The notes: generated by a model not told the origin, from the letters alone. Counted from the stretch's first letter, positions 1 to 9,828 are shown. The stretch: DNA of 64,000 nucleotides from Salinisphaera sp. Q1T1-3 (GCF_003602005.1 NZ_QZWD01000009.1:62001-126000), one strand, 5' to 3'. Numbers and translations are program-made.

Positions 1-1941
1 GTCGTGGGCTTCGGCGCGCAACAGGGCCAGATAACCGAAGGGCGGGAGGGCGGTGGCCTCTCGCTCGGCGAGCGCGGCGCGGGCAAACCCGGCATAGCCG
101 CCGGCGAGCAGGCGATGCAGCAGCGGATGATCGGGATTACGTGTCTGCAACCAGACTTCACCCGGCCGGTCGGCCCGGCCGGCGCGCCCGGCGACCTGGG
201 TGACCACCTGGGACATATGTTCGGTGGCTCGGAAATCGGCCGAGAACAGGCCGCCGTCGACATCCAGCACGCCAACGCACGTCAGACGCGCGAAATCGTG
301 TCCCTTGGCCAGCATCTGGGTGCCGACCATCAGCTGTGTGGTGCCGTTGGCGACATCGGCCAGCTGGGCTTCTAGGCGGCCCTTGCGGGCCGTGGCGTCC
401 CGATCGAAACGCGCGATGGTCACGTGCGGGAACCGGCTGCGCAGGGCCCCGGCCACGCGCTGTGTGCCGGCCCCGAGTGCCAGCAGTTGGGTGCTGCCGC
501 AGGCGGTACAGGCCTGCGGCGCGGCGGCCTGTTCGCCGCAGTGGTGACAGATCAGACGCCGGCCGCCGGCGTGGGCGGTCATCGGGGCATCGCAGCGCTC
601 GCACGGTGCGATCCAGCCACAGTCATGGCAGGCCAGGGCCGGTGCGAAGCCGCGCCGGTTGATGAAGATCATCACCTGATTGCCGGCCTCGATGTGTGGT
701 GTCAGCGCGGCGATCAGCGGATCCGACAGGCCGCCGTCGAGCGGTCGCGAGCGGATATCGATCACACGGATGGCCGGCATCGCCGCGCCGGTGGCGCGGC
801 GCGTCAGGCGCAGGTGCGCGAAACGATGCGACTGGGCGTTGTGCAGGGTTTCCAGTGCCGGGGTCGCGCTGCCGAGTAATAAAGGAATGCCCGCATCCTG
901 GGCACGCTTGGCCGCTACATCGCGCGCATGATATCGCAGCCCGTCGCCCTGCTTGTAGGAGCCGTCGTGTTCCTCGTCGACCACGATCAGCCCGAGCCGC
1001 GGCATGGGGGTGAAGACCGCCGAGCGGGTACCGATCACGATATCGGCATCCCCCACGGCCGCGGCCCGCCATACATCGGCGCGTTCGCCGTCCGAGCGGG
1101 CCGAGTGGAGCACGCCGATCGCGGCGTCAAAGCGGGCCCGGACACGCTCGATGAGCTGCGGCGTGAGCCCGATCTCCGGCGCCAGGAACAGACACTGGCC
1201 ACCGCTGGCCAAGACATCGGCCATGCGCCGGAAATACAGCTCGGTCTTCCCGGAGCCCGTCACGCCGTCGATGAGCGCCGGGGCGAAACCCTCGACATCG
1301 CGCAGGCGGGTCAGGGCGTCGCTCTGATCGGCCGTCAGGGCCGGGGCCGGGCCTTCATGGCCACGCTCCAGCCCGCCGGGGAGTGTGACCGCCTCGACCA
1401 GCCCGCGCGCCGCCAGCTGGGCCAGCGGCCGGGCGGCGGTCGGAAACCGGGCAACCAGGGTTGCCTGGGCGATGGCCTGGCCGGCCGTTCGCAATGTGGC
1501 CAGAATTTCGCGCTGGCGCGGCGCCCGGGTCAGCGCGGTCTCGGCATCGACGGCCGGCTCCGATACGGCCTGCCAGCCGCGGTTGCGGCTGGCATCGGCT
1601 GCGGCATCGACGCGGCGCAGCGCGGCGGGCAGTGCGGTCGCCACGGTTTCGCCGAGCGGATGATGGTAATAGCGCGCCGTCCAGCGCAGCAGCTTGAGCA
1701 GCGCCGTATCGAGCAGCGGCGATTCATCCAGACAGCGTTCGACTGGGCGCAGCTTGTCGAGCGCGACCGAAGGCGTCACATCGCAGGCCATGACGATGCC
1801 CACGAGATGGCGTCGTCCGAAGCGCAGCAGCACGCGCATGCCGACCGCGATCGCCACGTTCGACGGCACGAGATAGTCGAACATGCCGTGCAGCGGGACC
1901 GGAACGGCCACGCGAATGACTCGTGTCGTCTCCGCCGCCAT
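1..1941 (-). CDS. priA: Primosomal protein N' (PriA helicase), C-terminus cut by window edge
   Basis: ATP-dependent 3'-5' DNA helicase that recognises stalled forks and reloads DnaB during replication restart. The 647 codons visible include the N-terminal DNA-binding region, a Walker A motif GVTGSGKT near residue 226-233, a DEEH Walker B box near 322-325, a SAT motif near 358-360 and the eight zinc-binding cysteines typical of PriA (CHDCGWIAPCERC and CHHCGE...CTAC, residues 438-481). The ATG at 1941 is the only sensible start: an ATG a little upstream runs straight into a stop. The family is about 730 residues, so roughly the last 80 lie outside the window. It is transcribed alone from the AT-rich region beyond 1941. 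Confidence 0.97.
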   Translation of the reverse strand, partial: MAAETTRVIRVAVPVPLHGMFDYLVPSNVAIAVGMRVLLRFGRRHLVGIVMACDVTPSVALDKLRPVERCLDESPLLDTALLKLLRWTARYYHHPLGETVATALPAALRRVDAAADASRNRGWQAVSEPAVDAETALTRAPRQREILATLRTAGQAIAQATLVARFPTAARPLAQLAARGLVEAVTLPGGLERGHEGPAPALTADQSDALTRLRDVEGFAPALIDGVTGSGKTELYFRRMADVLASGGQCLFLAPEIGLTPQLIERVRARFDAAIGVLHSARSDGERADVWRAAAVGDADIVIGTRSAVFTPMPRLGLIVVDEEHDGSYKQGDGLRYHARDVAAKRAQDAGIPLLLGSATPALETLHNAQSHRFAHLRLTRRATGAAMPAIRVIDIRSRPLDGGLSDPLIAALTPHIEAGNQVMIFINRRGFAPALACHDCGWIAPCERCDAPMTAHAGGRRLICHHCGEQAAAPQACTACGSTQLLALGAGTQRVAGALRSRFPHVTIARFDRDATARKGRLEAQLADVANGTTQLMVGTQMLAKGHDFARLTCVGVLDVDGGLFSADFRATEHMSQVVTQVAGRAGRADRPGEVWLQTRNPDHPLLHRLLAGGYAGFARAALAEREATALPPFGYLALLRAEAHD

Positions 1942-2181
1942 TAAGCCATGGCCTGTGGACAAGTCGGTGGAGTATTTATGGACGAGCGCCTCACGGAATC
2001 CGCCCGGCGTTGCCCCATATCGGTTTGGTTGTAAAAATAATCAAATAATTCAATCGCTTGAAGTCTTTCGGCTTGCAAGAAAAATAGGCTCGGGTCCGGT
2101 ATCGGCCGGCTTGAATGATGTGGAAAGTTCTGTCGCATCATGTTGATACGCGGCGAAAAGTTCCCGGCGCGCCCACCGTCA
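1942..2181. promoter_or_regulatory. AT-rich intergenic region upstream of priA
   Basis: This 240-bp stretch separates priA from the Nudix gene, both on the minus strand. The part around 2030-2060 is clearly AT-rich (runs such as gtaaaaataatcaaataat) against a GC-rich background, as expected for a promoter serving priA. No convincing ORF or terminator hairpin is seen here. Confidence 0.4.
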
Positions 2182-2781
2182 TCAACGCGACGTGGCCCGT
2201 CTCGCGATAGCCAGCAATTCATCGACCACTCGCAGCGTGAGCCCCCACAGTTGGCGGTCGTCGCCACAATCATAGCTCGGCAATCGCAGTCCGAATCCGA
2301 ACCGGCGCCAGATCACGGTGCCCCGGTTGATCGGTTCGTCCAGCCAGGCCAGCGGCAGCCAGCGCCAGTCGGCGATTTCATGATTGCAGACGATACGGGG
2401 ATTGTCTGTCGGCCAGCGATAGACGAAAGGCGACAGCGCCAGTGGTGCCCGGCGTGCGTGATCGAGTGTCACGATGTCCGACAGCCGCCCCATGCCCAGA
2501 CTCGGGTCGAGCTGAACGCCGATCTCCTCTCGTGTTTCGCGTATGGCGGCCAGCGAGCCGCTTCGGTCGTCCCCGGCTGCCAGCCGTCCGCCGGGCAGGC
2601 CGAGATGGCCTGACCAGGGGTCACCATGACGGCGCGCACGCTCGATGACCAGGAGTTCCGTGCCCTGGCGCGATTCGCGCAGGATGGCTGCAATGGCGGC
2701 GCGTTTGAGTCGACGGCGCAGGGGCATGCGATGCGGCCGGTGATCGGCCAGGGCCGCGGCGATGGGCTCGAGTTCGTGCAT
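2182..2781 (-). CDS. Nudix hydrolase, NudL/CoA-pyrophosphatase-like
   Basis: Small (199 aa) hydrolase of nucleoside diphosphates linked to another moiety. A Nudix signature is present at residues 63-89: LPGGRL, a short insertion, then RETREEIG with the metal-binding glutamates. The preceding stretch LLVIERARRHGDPWSGHLG resembles the region before the box in CoA-pyrophosphatases (NudL), and the box carries the same kind of insertion. This supports CoA or short acyl-CoA as substrate, but substrate assignment within Nudix is unreliable. It stands alone between priA and the transhydrogenase operon, on the same strand as both. Confidence 0.82.
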   Translation of the reverse strand: MHELEPIAAALADHRPHRMPLRRRLKRAAIAAILRESRQGTELLVIERARRHGDPWSGHLGLPGGRLAAGDDRSGSLAAIRETREEIGVQLDPSLGMGRLSDIVTLDHARRAPLALSPFVYRWPTDNPRIVCNHEIADWRWLPLAWLDEPINRGTVIWRRFGFGLRLPSYDCGDDRQLWGLTLRVVDELLAIARRATSR

Positions 2782-2919
2782 CGGCCCAGTTTACCCCGTG
2801 GCACGGGCGGTATCGGTGGCCATGGCCGGTGTGCCGCTGTCGGTGGGTCGATACTGTCGTGTGATGGGCCGCTGCGGCAGCATTGCCGGCGGCCGGCCTT
2901 GCGGTATCGGTACGTCTTT

Positions 2920-2962
2920 CCGGTACGGGCGGGCCGCCCGCAGGCGGCCCGCCCCGTACCGG
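2920..2962. terminator. Strong hairpin downstream of pntB
   Basis: A near-perfect inverted repeat: left arm CCGGTACGGGCGGGCCGCC, loop CGCA, right arm the complement with one extra G. It begins 14 bp past the pntB stop codon. There is no U-tract on either strand, so it may be a 3'-end stabiliser or a Rho-assisted stop rather than a classical intrinsic terminator. Confidence 0.5.
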
Positions 2963-2975
2963 ATGGTGTCTCCGT

Positions 2976-4373
2976 CTAGATCTGCTTGAGCCCGGCGGTG
3001 AGGTCGGCACAGACCTGCTTGGCATCGCCGAAGACCATGCGGGTGTTGTCGCCGAAGAACAGATGGTTCTGGACGCCGGAAAAGCCGGTGCCCTTGCCGC
3101 GTTTGACGACATAGACCTCGTGGGCGGCATCGACATTGAGAATCGGCATGCCGTAGATCGGGCTGCCCTCGTCGGCCTTGGCTGCCGGGTTGACCACATC
3201 ATTGGCGCCGATGACCAGTGCGGCATCCGCGTTCGGGAACTCCGGATTGATCTCTTCGAGATCGTAGATCAGGTCGTAGGGCACGCCGGCCTCGGCCAGC
3301 AGCACGTTCATGTGCCCCGGCATGCGCCCGGCCACCGGGTGGATGGCGAACTTCACGTCCACCCCGTGCTCGGTCTGTAGGGCCTGCACGAACTCCCAGA
3401 GCTTGTGCTGGGCCTGGGCCACGGCCAGGCCGTAGCCGGGCACGATGATCAGGCTGTCGGCATAGGCCATCGAGGCCGCGGCGTCGAAGCCTTCGACCGA
3501 CTTCATTTCGCCTTCGGGGCCCTCGGCCTGGCTGTCGTCGTCCGCGCCGAAGCCGGCGAACAAGACGTTGGTCAGCGAGCGGTTCATCCCGACCGCCATC
3601 AGCCAGGTCAAAAGCGAGCCGGCAGCCCCGACCACCATGCCGGCGATGATCATGGCCGGGTTGTCGATGACGTAGCCTTCGAAGGCCACGGCCAGGCCGG
3701 TGAAGGCGTTGTACATGGAGATGACGACCGGCATGTCGGCACCGCCGATCGGGATCGTCAACAGGACGCCAAAGGCCAGGCTGGCCAGGAAGAACAGCGT
3801 GACCAGGACCGAAGCGCCGTCGTCGGCGACCACGATCGCCCAGCCGAGAATGACGATGACAACCGCCAGGGCGCCGTTGATGAGTTGCTGGCCCGGCACA
3901 CGCAGGGTCTTGTCGAGCTTGCCTTCCAGCTTGGCCCAGGCGATCAGCGAGCCGGCAAACGAGACGCCGCCGATCAGCGCGCCGATCACGGCCATCAGAA
4001 TGAGCGCGAAGCCGTGCTGAAAGGCGGCATGCGAGTACATCTCGATCAGCGCGATGGCCGCGGCCGCGCCGCCGCCCATGCCGTTGTAGAGCGCGACCAT
4101 CTGCGGCATGGCCGTCATCTGGACGGTCTGGCCGGATTTCCAGGCCGCGCCACCGCCGATGGCGATCGCGATCAGCATCAGCAGGTAGTGGCCGAAACCG
4201 CCGTGGATGGCCGGGTGGCAGAGTGTGAACACGACAGCCACGAGCATGCCGATACCCGCGAGCCGGATGCCCTTGCTGGCGGTACGGGGCGAGCCCATCT
4301 GCTTGAGGCCGTAGATGAACAGGACGGCCGCGATGAAGTAGCTCGCGTTGACGATGAAGTCCCAGAAACTCAT
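2976..4373 (-). CDS. pntB: NAD(P) transhydrogenase beta subunit PntB
   Basis: Integral inner-membrane subunit (465 aa) of the proton-translocating transhydrogenase, which makes NADPH from NADH at the expense of the proton gradient. The N-terminal two thirds is a run of hydrophobic helices (domain II). The C-terminal third is the soluble NADP(H)-binding domain III with the dinucleotide motif VPGYGLAVAQAQ and the conserved end region IYGMPILNVD...VVKRG. Length matches the family. It is the last gene of the pntAA-pntAB-pntB operon, with 31 bp between pntAB and its ATG; a GAGGG stretch lies about 10 bp before the start. Confidence 0.97.
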   Translation of the reverse strand: MSFWDFIVNASYFIAAVLFIYGLKQMGSPRTASKGIRLAGIGMLVAVVFTLCHPAIHGGFGHYLLMLIAIAIGGGAAWKSGQTVQMTAMPQMVALYNGMGGGAAAAIALIEMYSHAAFQHGFALILMAVIGALIGGVSFAGSLIAWAKLEGKLDKTLRVPGQQLINGALAVVIVILGWAIVVADDGASVLVTLFFLASLAFGVLLTIPIGGADMPVVISMYNAFTGLAVAFEGYVIDNPAMIIAGMVVGAAGSLLTWLMAVGMNRSLTNVLFAGFGADDDSQAEGPEGEMKSVEGFDAAASMAYADSLIIVPGYGLAVAQAQHKLWEFVQALQTEHGVDVKFAIHPVAGRMPGHMNVLLAEAGVPYDLIYDLEEINPEFPNADAALVIGANDVVNPAAKADEGSPIYGMPILNVDAAHEVYVVKRGKGTGFSGVQNHLFFGDNTRMVFGDAKQVCADLTAGLKQI

Positions 4374-4404
4374 GCGGGAAACCCTCGGATGATGGTGGCG
4401 GCGC

Positions 4405-4689
4405 TCAGTCCCGGGAGGACTTGAACATTTCGAGCATGCGCTTGGTCACGACGTAGCCGCCGACCGCATTGCCGGCGGCCAGTACGGTGCCGACGAAGCC
4501 GATCAGGGTTTCCCAGAACCCCTCGGCGTTGCCCAGCGCGACCATCGCGCCAACGAGCACGATGCCGTGCACGAAGTTCGAGCCGGACATCAGCGGCGTA
4601 TGCAGGATGGTCGGCACGCGACCGATGATCTCGTAGCCGGTGAAGGCCGCGAGCATGAAGATGTAGAGGGCGACAAAGCCGGTGATCAT
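4405..4689 (-). CDS. pntAB: NAD(P) transhydrogenase alpha subunit 2 (membrane part)
   Basis: Short membrane protein (94 aa) corresponding to the C-terminal membrane part of E. coli PntA. It shows three hydrophobic segments: ALYIFMLAAFTGYEII, FVHGIVLVGAMVALG and a glycine-rich helix containing FVGTVLAAGNAVGGYVV. The split of the alpha subunit into two genes is the arrangement known from Rhodospirillum and many other proteobacteria. A GGGAGAA ribosome site precedes the ATG. It lies between pntAA (36 bp) and pntB (31 bp), so all three are co-transcribed. Confidence 0.95.
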   Translation of the reverse strand: MITGFVALYIFMLAAFTGYEIIGRVPTILHTPLMSGSNFVHGIVLVGAMVALGNAEGFWETLIGFVGTVLAAGNAVGGYVVTKRMLEMFKSSRD

Positions 4690-4725
4690 GGGGTTCTCCC
4701 TGGCTGGCGGCGACCTGTGGCCGAT

Positions 4726-5931
4726 TCAGCTGGCGGTGGTGTGCGCGTCGTCGGCCGTCTCGTCGGCGCTGCCGAGCGCCGCGCGTGCGTCGTCGTCGAT
4801 GAGCGTGCCGTCGCGGGTCAGCACCGATTGCGCCAGGATGTCGTCATCCCAGTCGAAGGCAATGTGATCGGTCTGCTCGGCCGGCTTGACGTCGTCCTGG
4901 CCGGGTTCGGCCACCACGAACAGCTGGAGGAAGTTGAACAGGTTCTGGGCGTACATCTCGCTGGCGTGTTCGGCCAGCAGCGCCGGGACGTTGGTCGGGC
5001 CGTGGATGGTCACCGCGCCGTGGGTGACGGTCTCGCCCGGTTCGGTCAGCACACAGTTGCCACCGCCGGCCGCGCCGAGATCGACGATCACCGAGCCCGG
5101 CTTCATGCCGTCGACCATCGCCTGTGTCACGATCTTCGGCGCGGGCTTGCCGGGCACGGCGGCGGTGGTGATCACGGCATCGGCATCGGCAATGCGCTCG
5201 GCGAGCATGGCCTGTTGTTTCTGTTTCTCCTCGTCGGTCAGCTCGCGGGCGTAGCCGCCCTCGGCTTCGGCCTTGACGCCCTCGGCAACGAGAAATTCCG
5301 CGCCCAGCGATTCGACCTGTTCCTTGGTGTCGGTGCGCACGTCGTAGGCATAGACCTTGGCGCCCAGCCGGCCGGCCGTGGCGATGGCCTGCAGGCCGGC
5401 CACGCCAGCGCCGATGACCACGACCTTGGCCGGCCGGATGGTGCCGGCGGCCGTGGTGAGCATGGGGAGGAAACGTTCGAGGGCGTTGGCGGCAATCAGT
5501 GCAGCCTTGTAGCCGGCCGCGTTGGCCTGCGAGGAGAGCGCGTCCATGGACTGGGCCCGGGTGATCCGCGGGATCCGTTCCATGGCAAAACAGGTCACGC
5601 CCTGGCGCTGCAAGGCGTCGACGATGTCGGGATGATTGTGGGCCTGGACGAAGCTCACCAGCACCGCCCCCCGACGCATCCGGCCGATCTGTTCGGCCTC
5701 CGGGGCGTTGACGGCCAGTACGATGTCGGCGCCGAACACCGCATCGGCGTCCTCGGTCAGCTCGATCGCCTCGTCGAACGCGTCGTCGGGAATCCGACTG
5801 GCCTCGCCGGCGCCCCGGGCAATACGCAGAGTGACGTCGCGCTTGATGAGCTTGGCCGCCACCTTGGGCACCATCGCCACGCGCTTCTCGTCGGGCGCGG
5901 TCTCCCGAACCACGGAGATCGTTACGGTCAT
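4726..5931 (-). CDS. pntAA: NAD(P) transhydrogenase alpha subunit 1 (NAD-binding)
   Basis: Soluble NAD(H)-binding domain I (401 aa) of the split transhydrogenase, related to alanine dehydrogenase. It starts MTVTISVVRETAPDEKRVA, the typical family N-terminus, and carries the Rossmann motif VIGAGVAGLQAIATAGRLGA near residues 170-190 followed by YDVR. The frame stays open 43 codons further upstream, but the ATG at 5931 was chosen because the family begins there. First gene of the pnt operon; the promoter should lie in 5932-6117. Confidence 0.95.
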   Translation of the reverse strand: MTVTISVVRETAPDEKRVAMVPKVAAKLIKRDVTLRIARGAGEASRIPDDAFDEAIELTEDADAVFGADIVLAVNAPEAEQIGRMRRGAVLVSFVQAHNHPDIVDALQRQGVTCFAMERIPRITRAQSMDALSSQANAAGYKAALIAANALERFLPMLTTAAGTIRPAKVVVIGAGVAGLQAIATAGRLGAKVYAYDVRTDTKEQVESLGAEFLVAEGVKAEAEGGYARELTDEEKQKQQAMLAERIADADAVITTAAVPGKPAPKIVTQAMVDGMKPGSVIVDLGAAGGGNCVLTEPGETVTHGAVTIHGPTNVPALLAEHASEMYAQNLFNFLQLFVVAEPGQDDVKPAEQTDHIAFDWDDDILAQSVLTRDGTLIDDDARAALGSADETADDAHTTAS

Positions 5932-6117
5932 GGATTGTCTCGGCTCATGAATCACAAAAGAGCGCCAACCGGCAGGGTGATCGGCGCGCCCGGTAAGGAT
6001 CCGCGCGATGACCATGCCGTGACGGGCAGCTCGGCCGAGTCTAACCAAAACCTGTGGCAATTGGCGAGCGGTCCGCCTCCCGGGCGGGCCCGCGCGCCGG
6101 AGTCAAATCACCGTGGC

Positions 6118-6891
6118 TCAGCCACCGGCGCGCGGGGCCTGCGGCTGTTGCTCGACATACGATTGCGGGACTTGGAAGCGGCTGTTGGGGATATCTTGAT
6201 GTGAAACCGATACCAGAGCGCGCTGTTCCCCGGATATACCGTCGACAAAACGTACCGGCATGCCGGAAAGACTCTGATAAGGCAGGCCGATGCCTTCCAG
6301 GCCAGTCCCCTTGAGCATGTTCTGAAGAAGACTGAACATCGAACGGACCGTGCCGAAGCCATCCTTGGAAATGCCGAGTGCATCGGCCGAGGCCACGCAC
6401 ATCGTGTCGGCCGGCTGACCGTCGCGGATGATCTGGTAGACCACACACGGCACGTTGGCCACGCGATCATCGGCACCGGTCTTGTCGAGACCGATCTTGC
6501 CGCCGGCGTTCAGCCCCGGAATCTTTTCGGCCATGGCCATGCGTGCCGCGACCCGCTTGCCCTCGGGCAACTGGGACAAGCGTTGGTTGATGCGTGCCCG
6601 GAGGTCGTTCATCTGGTTGCGGATGCGGCCGGCCGTATCCTGATCCAGGCGCGTGAAGGTCTGTTCGCCGGGTTCGACGGACAGAATCGCCGGATCGTCC
6701 TGTCGATAGAGTTGCCATTCCGCGCCATCGCCGTCGATGCGTACGGCCTTCGGCGAAATCGAGACGACGTACTGGCCGGATTGGCCGGCATACGTCAGCG
6801 TGGTGTCGGCTTGAGCGACGCCGGCCAGGCCGGTGCCGGTCATGATCATCAGAACGAACGGTGCGCCGCGGCGCAGCAGCTGGGACAACAT
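6118..6891 (-). CDS. Exported protein of unknown function (DUF4412-like)
   Basis: 257-residue protein with an apparent Sec signal peptide (basic N-terminus, hydrophobic APFVLMIMTGTGLAGV, cleavage probably after AQA). The mature part begins with a beta-rich stretch (TTLTYAGQSGQYVVSISPKAVRIDGDG) typical of periplasmic proteins that report on a bound ligand or lipid. A helical segment with Asp/Arg/Gln follows, then a proline-rich tail. Two cysteines (VPCVVYQ and TMCVAS) are about 20 residues apart and could form a disulfide. Weak overall resemblance to DUF4412-type proteins; function unknown. Divergent from the exonuclease gene. Confidence 0.75.
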   Translation of the reverse strand: MLSQLLRRGAPFVLMIMTGTGLAGVAQADTTLTYAGQSGQYVVSISPKAVRIDGDGAEWQLYRQDDPAILSVEPGEQTFTRLDQDTAGRIRNQMNDLRARINQRLSQLPEGKRVAARMAMAEKIPGLNAGGKIGLDKTGADDRVANVPCVVYQIIRDGQPADTMCVASADALGISKDGFGTVRSMFSLLQNMLKGTGLEGIGLPYQSLSGMPVRFVDGISGEQRALVSVSHQDIPNSRFQVPQSYVEQQPQAPRAGG

Positions 6892-6958
6892 AACTGTTTT
6901 CTCCGAAATGGGCGCCGACGACTCGCGCCGGCCTGGGGGCGGTCAGTACACTATCGGC

Positions 6959-7840
6959 ATGCTGCTCATCGATGCCAGTGTCTATATCTTCCGGGCGTTT
7001 CACGCGCTGCCCGCGAGTATCGCCGGAGCCGACGGTCGGCCGCTGAACGCCTTCCATGGCTATGCCGGTTTTCTGCTCGGCCTGCTGGACGCGACCGACG
7101 AGTCGCGTGTGGCTGCGGCTTTCGACGAATCGCTGACCAGCTCGTTCCGCAACACGTTCTATGCCGATTACAAGGCCAATCGCGAACTGCCGCCCGTCGA
7201 GCTGACCGATCAGATCGCCGGCTGTCGCGAGCTGACCGAGGCGCTGGGCATCGCGACGCTGTCGAGTCCGACCTACGAAGCCGACGATCTCATCGGCACC
7301 CTGGTACAGGCGAGCGATGAGCCGGCCACGATCGTGACATCGGACAAGGATCTGGCGCAGGTGCTGCGAGATCACGACGTGCTCTGGGACTATGCCCGCG
7401 AGACACGGTACGACCGCCAGGGCATCACGACGCGTTTCGGCGTGGCGCCGGATCAGATTCCGGATTATCTGGCCCTGGTCGGCGACACGGTCGACAACAT
7501 CCCCGGCGTGGCCGGCATCGGGGCCAAGACAGCGGCCCGTCTGTTGTCTCGTTTCGATACACTGGAAGCCATGCTGGACGATACGGCAAGCGTCGGCGCG
7601 TCCGACCTGCGCGGTGCCGCGGGGCTGGCCGATAAGCTGGCAGCCGGCGCTGATCAGGCGCGGCTGTCCAGACGGCTGGCGACCATCGTGTGCGATATCG
7701 ACCTGTCGCCTGCGCAACGCGACATCAGGCGGCGTGAAGTCGATTCCGAGGCGATCGAGGCGCTGTGCACGCGGCTCGGCGTCGGTCGTAACCTGAGAGC
7801 CCGCCTGCGCGACGCGGGCAGGGGGGCCAGACATGAGTGA
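6959..7840 (+). CDS. 5'-3' exonuclease / flap endonuclease (Xni-like)
   Basis: 293-residue structure-specific nuclease of the FEN family, like the stand-alone exonuclease domain of DNA polymerase I. It opens with LLIDASVYIFRAFHA, has the metal-binding YEADDLIGTL and VTSDKDLAQVL acidic motifs, and the helix-hairpin-helix region DNIPGVAGIGAKTAARLL. The ATG at 6959 is chosen because the family starts at this motif; an open extension upstream overlaps the divergent gene. It overlaps the next gene by 8 bp, indicating translational coupling. Confidence 0.9.
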   Translation: MLLIDASVYIFRAFHALPASIAGADGRPLNAFHGYAGFLLGLLDATDESRVAAAFDESLTSSFRNTFYADYKANRELPPVELTDQIAGCRELTEALGIATLSSPTYEADDLIGTLVQASDEPATIVTSDKDLAQVLRDHDVLWDYARETRYDRQGITTRFGVAPDQIPDYLALVGDTVDNIPGVAGIGAKTAARLLSRFDTLEAMLDDTASVGASDLRGAAGLADKLAAGADQARLSRRLATIVCDIDLSPAQRDIRRREVDSEAIEALCTRLGVGRNLRARLRDAGRGARHE

Positions 7841-8729
7841 CGCCTCGCGCGCGCTTGTCGATGCCGTGGCGGCAGCCATCGGTCGCGAGACCGGTCGTGC
7901 GTTTGGCCACGCGACCGTCCAGCGACTTTCCGGTGGCGATATCAATGCGGCCTATGCCCTGACTGGCGCAGACGGGCGCCAGTATTTCGTCAAATGCAAC
8001 GCTGCGGCACGCCTTGCCATGTTCGAGGCCGAGGCTGCCGGTCTCGAAGAACTCGCTCAGGCCACGCTGCTGCGCGTGCCGCGTCCGATCGCCGTGACGA
8101 CATGCGACGACACGGCATTCATCGTGCTCGAGCACGTCACGCTGTCGCGGCCCACGCGTCTGGCGATGACGCAGCTGGGCGAGGGACTGGCCGAGCTGCA
8201 CGGCATCGTGGCGACACGCCACGGCTGGGATCGGGATAACACGCTCGGCGAGACGGCCCAGCACAACACGTCGCACGCCGATTGGGTGGAGTTCTGGCGC
8301 GAGAACCGGCTGGCCGTGATGCTCGACGCGCTCGCGCCGGCGCACCCCGGTCTGGCGCGCGACGGTGACCGGCTGCTGGCGGCGCTGCCGGATCTGCTGG
8401 CCGGCCATACGCCGGAGGCCTCGTTGCTGCACGGCGACCTGTGGGGCGGCAATGCCGGTATGGACGACCAGGGCCGACCCGTGATCTTCGACCCGGCGGT
8501 CTATTACGGTGATCGCGAAACCGATCTGGCCATGACCGAACTGTTCGGCGGTTTCACGCCCGAATTCTATGAAGCCTATTGGGGCGCCTGGCCGATGCGT
8601 CCCGGCTATCGTGAGATACGGCGTCCGCTCTACCAGCTTCATCATCTGCTCAATCACGCGCGTCTGTTCGGGGGTGGCTATGCTGGCCAGGCCCAGCGTG
8701 TCGTGCGGGAGTTGCTCGCGCGCGTCTGA
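7833..8729 (+). CDS. Fructosamine kinase family protein
   Basis: 298 aa, aminoglycoside-phosphotransferase fold. Family members phosphorylate ketosamine adducts on proteins or amines (deglycation repair). Conserved features are RLSGGDINAAYAL (nucleotide loop), YFVKCN (ATP-binding Lys), the catalytic loop LLHGDLWGGNAG and the metal-binding VIFDPAVYYGDRETDLAM. Length and motif order match E. coli YniA. The start overlaps the end of the exonuclease gene by 8 bp, so the two are co-translated. Confidence 0.92.
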   Translation: MSDASRALVDAVAAAIGRETGRAFGHATVQRLSGGDINAAYALTGADGRQYFVKCNAAARLAMFEAEAAGLEELAQATLLRVPRPIAVTTCDDTAFIVLEHVTLSRPTRLAMTQLGEGLAELHGIVATRHGWDRDNTLGETAQHNTSHADWVEFWRENRLAVMLDALAPAHPGLARDGDRLLAALPDLLAGHTPEASLLHGDLWGGNAGMDDQGRPVIFDPAVYYGDRETDLAMTELFGGFTPEFYEAYWGAWPMRPGYREIRRPLYQLHHLLNHARLFGGGYAGQAQRVVRELLARV

Positions 8730-8903
8730 ATCGGTGCCAGGCAGCGACCGGACGCCCAGCAGGCCCCTTGCCCGCCACCGGCTGGTCGCCCGACTTGCCG
8801 GGGGCGTCGCGGCAGACATTGATATCTGCCCCTACAATGTCGGGCCGGTGTCGCGGCTGTCACAATGCGCCGCGCCCGTCATTGTCCCAGGCCAGGTGTT
8901 GTC

Positions 8904-9803
8904 ATGAGCGAGATTCCCGTACTGGATACGCGCCCGCCGGCCGGGTTGCAGCCCGGCTCGGTCGCCGCCAAGAAACTGACCAAGCGCATTCGACGGCTGG
9001 CAGGCCAGGCGATCGTCGACTACGGCATGATCGATGACGGGGATCGCGTGATGGTCTGTCTGTCGGGTGGCAAGGACAGCTATACGCTGCTCGATACGTT
9101 GCTCTACCTGCAGCGGGTCGCACCGATCGATTTCACGATCCGTGCGGTCAATCTCGATCAGAAGCAGCCGGGTTTCCCCGAGCACGTTCTGCCCGGCTAT
9201 CTGCATGAGCTCGGGGTCGACTACGAAATCATCGAACGCGACACCTATTCCGTGGTGACCGAGAAGATCGAGCCGGGGGCGACGATGTGCGGTCTGTGTT
9301 CACGCCTGCGTCGCGGCATCCTGTATCGCTATGCGCGCGAGCAGGGGTTCAATCGCATCGCCCTCGGTCATCATCGCGACGATATCGTCGAGACCCTGTT
9401 TTTGAACATGTTTCATGGTGGGCGCATGTCGGCGATGCCGCCGAAGCTTTTGTCCGACGATGGCGATAACGTGGTCATCCGGCCGCTGGCCTATTGTCCG
9501 GAAAAGGACATCGAGAAATTCTCGCGGCTGTCGCAGCACCCGATCATCCCCTGCAATCTCTGCGGTTCGCAGGAGAATCTGGCGCGCCAGAACGTCAAGG
9601 CCATGCTGGCCGAATGGGAGGCCGCCGATCCGGGGCGCAGTGAGCGCATCTTCCGGTCGATGACCCGGATCGCGCCGTCGCAGATGGCCGACCGGACGCT
9701 GTTCGACTTCCAGGGGCTGGATGTCGAGGCTGATGAGTCCGGCACGATCGACGGCCCGGAGCGCGATACCGCGGTCGGGCAGCCGAGCATCATCCGGAAT
9801 TAA
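8904..9803 (+). CDS. ttcA: tRNA 2-thiocytidine(32) synthetase TtcA
   Basis: Iron-sulfur ATP pyrophosphatase (299 aa) that thiolates cytidine 32 of certain tRNAs. Shown by the PP-loop [13 protein letters not shown] (residues 52-63), the CxxC pair MCGLC (C129, C132) and the third cluster cysteine within IPCNLCG (C217/C220), plus [15 protein letters not shown]. The ATG at 8904 follows a non-coding stretch; the predicted N-terminus is about 30 residues longer than the conserved core. Gene stands alone; 174 bp separate it from the kinase upstream. Confidence 0.95.
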   Translation: MSEIPVLDTRPPAGLQPGSVAAKKLTKRIRRLAGQAIVDYGMIDDGDRVMVCLSGGKDSYTLLDTLLYLQRVAPIDFTIRAVNLDQKQPGFPEHVLPGYLHELGVDYEIIERDTYSVVTEKIEPGATMCGLCSRLRRGILYRYAREQGFNRIALGHHRDDIVETLFLNMFHGGRMSAMPPKLLSDDGDNVVIRPLAYCPEKDIEKFSRLSQHPIIPCNLCGSQENLARQNVKAMLAEWEAADPGRSERIFRSMTRIAPSQMADRTLFDFQGLDVEADESGTIDGPERDTAVGQPSIIRN

Positions 9804-9828
9804 ACGGATGATGCAGCGCGGATTTCTT

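Noticed and set aside
928-1944. Plus-strand 338-residue ORF opposite priA
   Set aside because: Shadow of the priA coding strand; high-GC codons leave long antisense frames open.
2920-2962. Classical intrinsic terminator for pntB
   Set aside because: The stem is strong but no U-tract follows, so only a hairpin is claimed.
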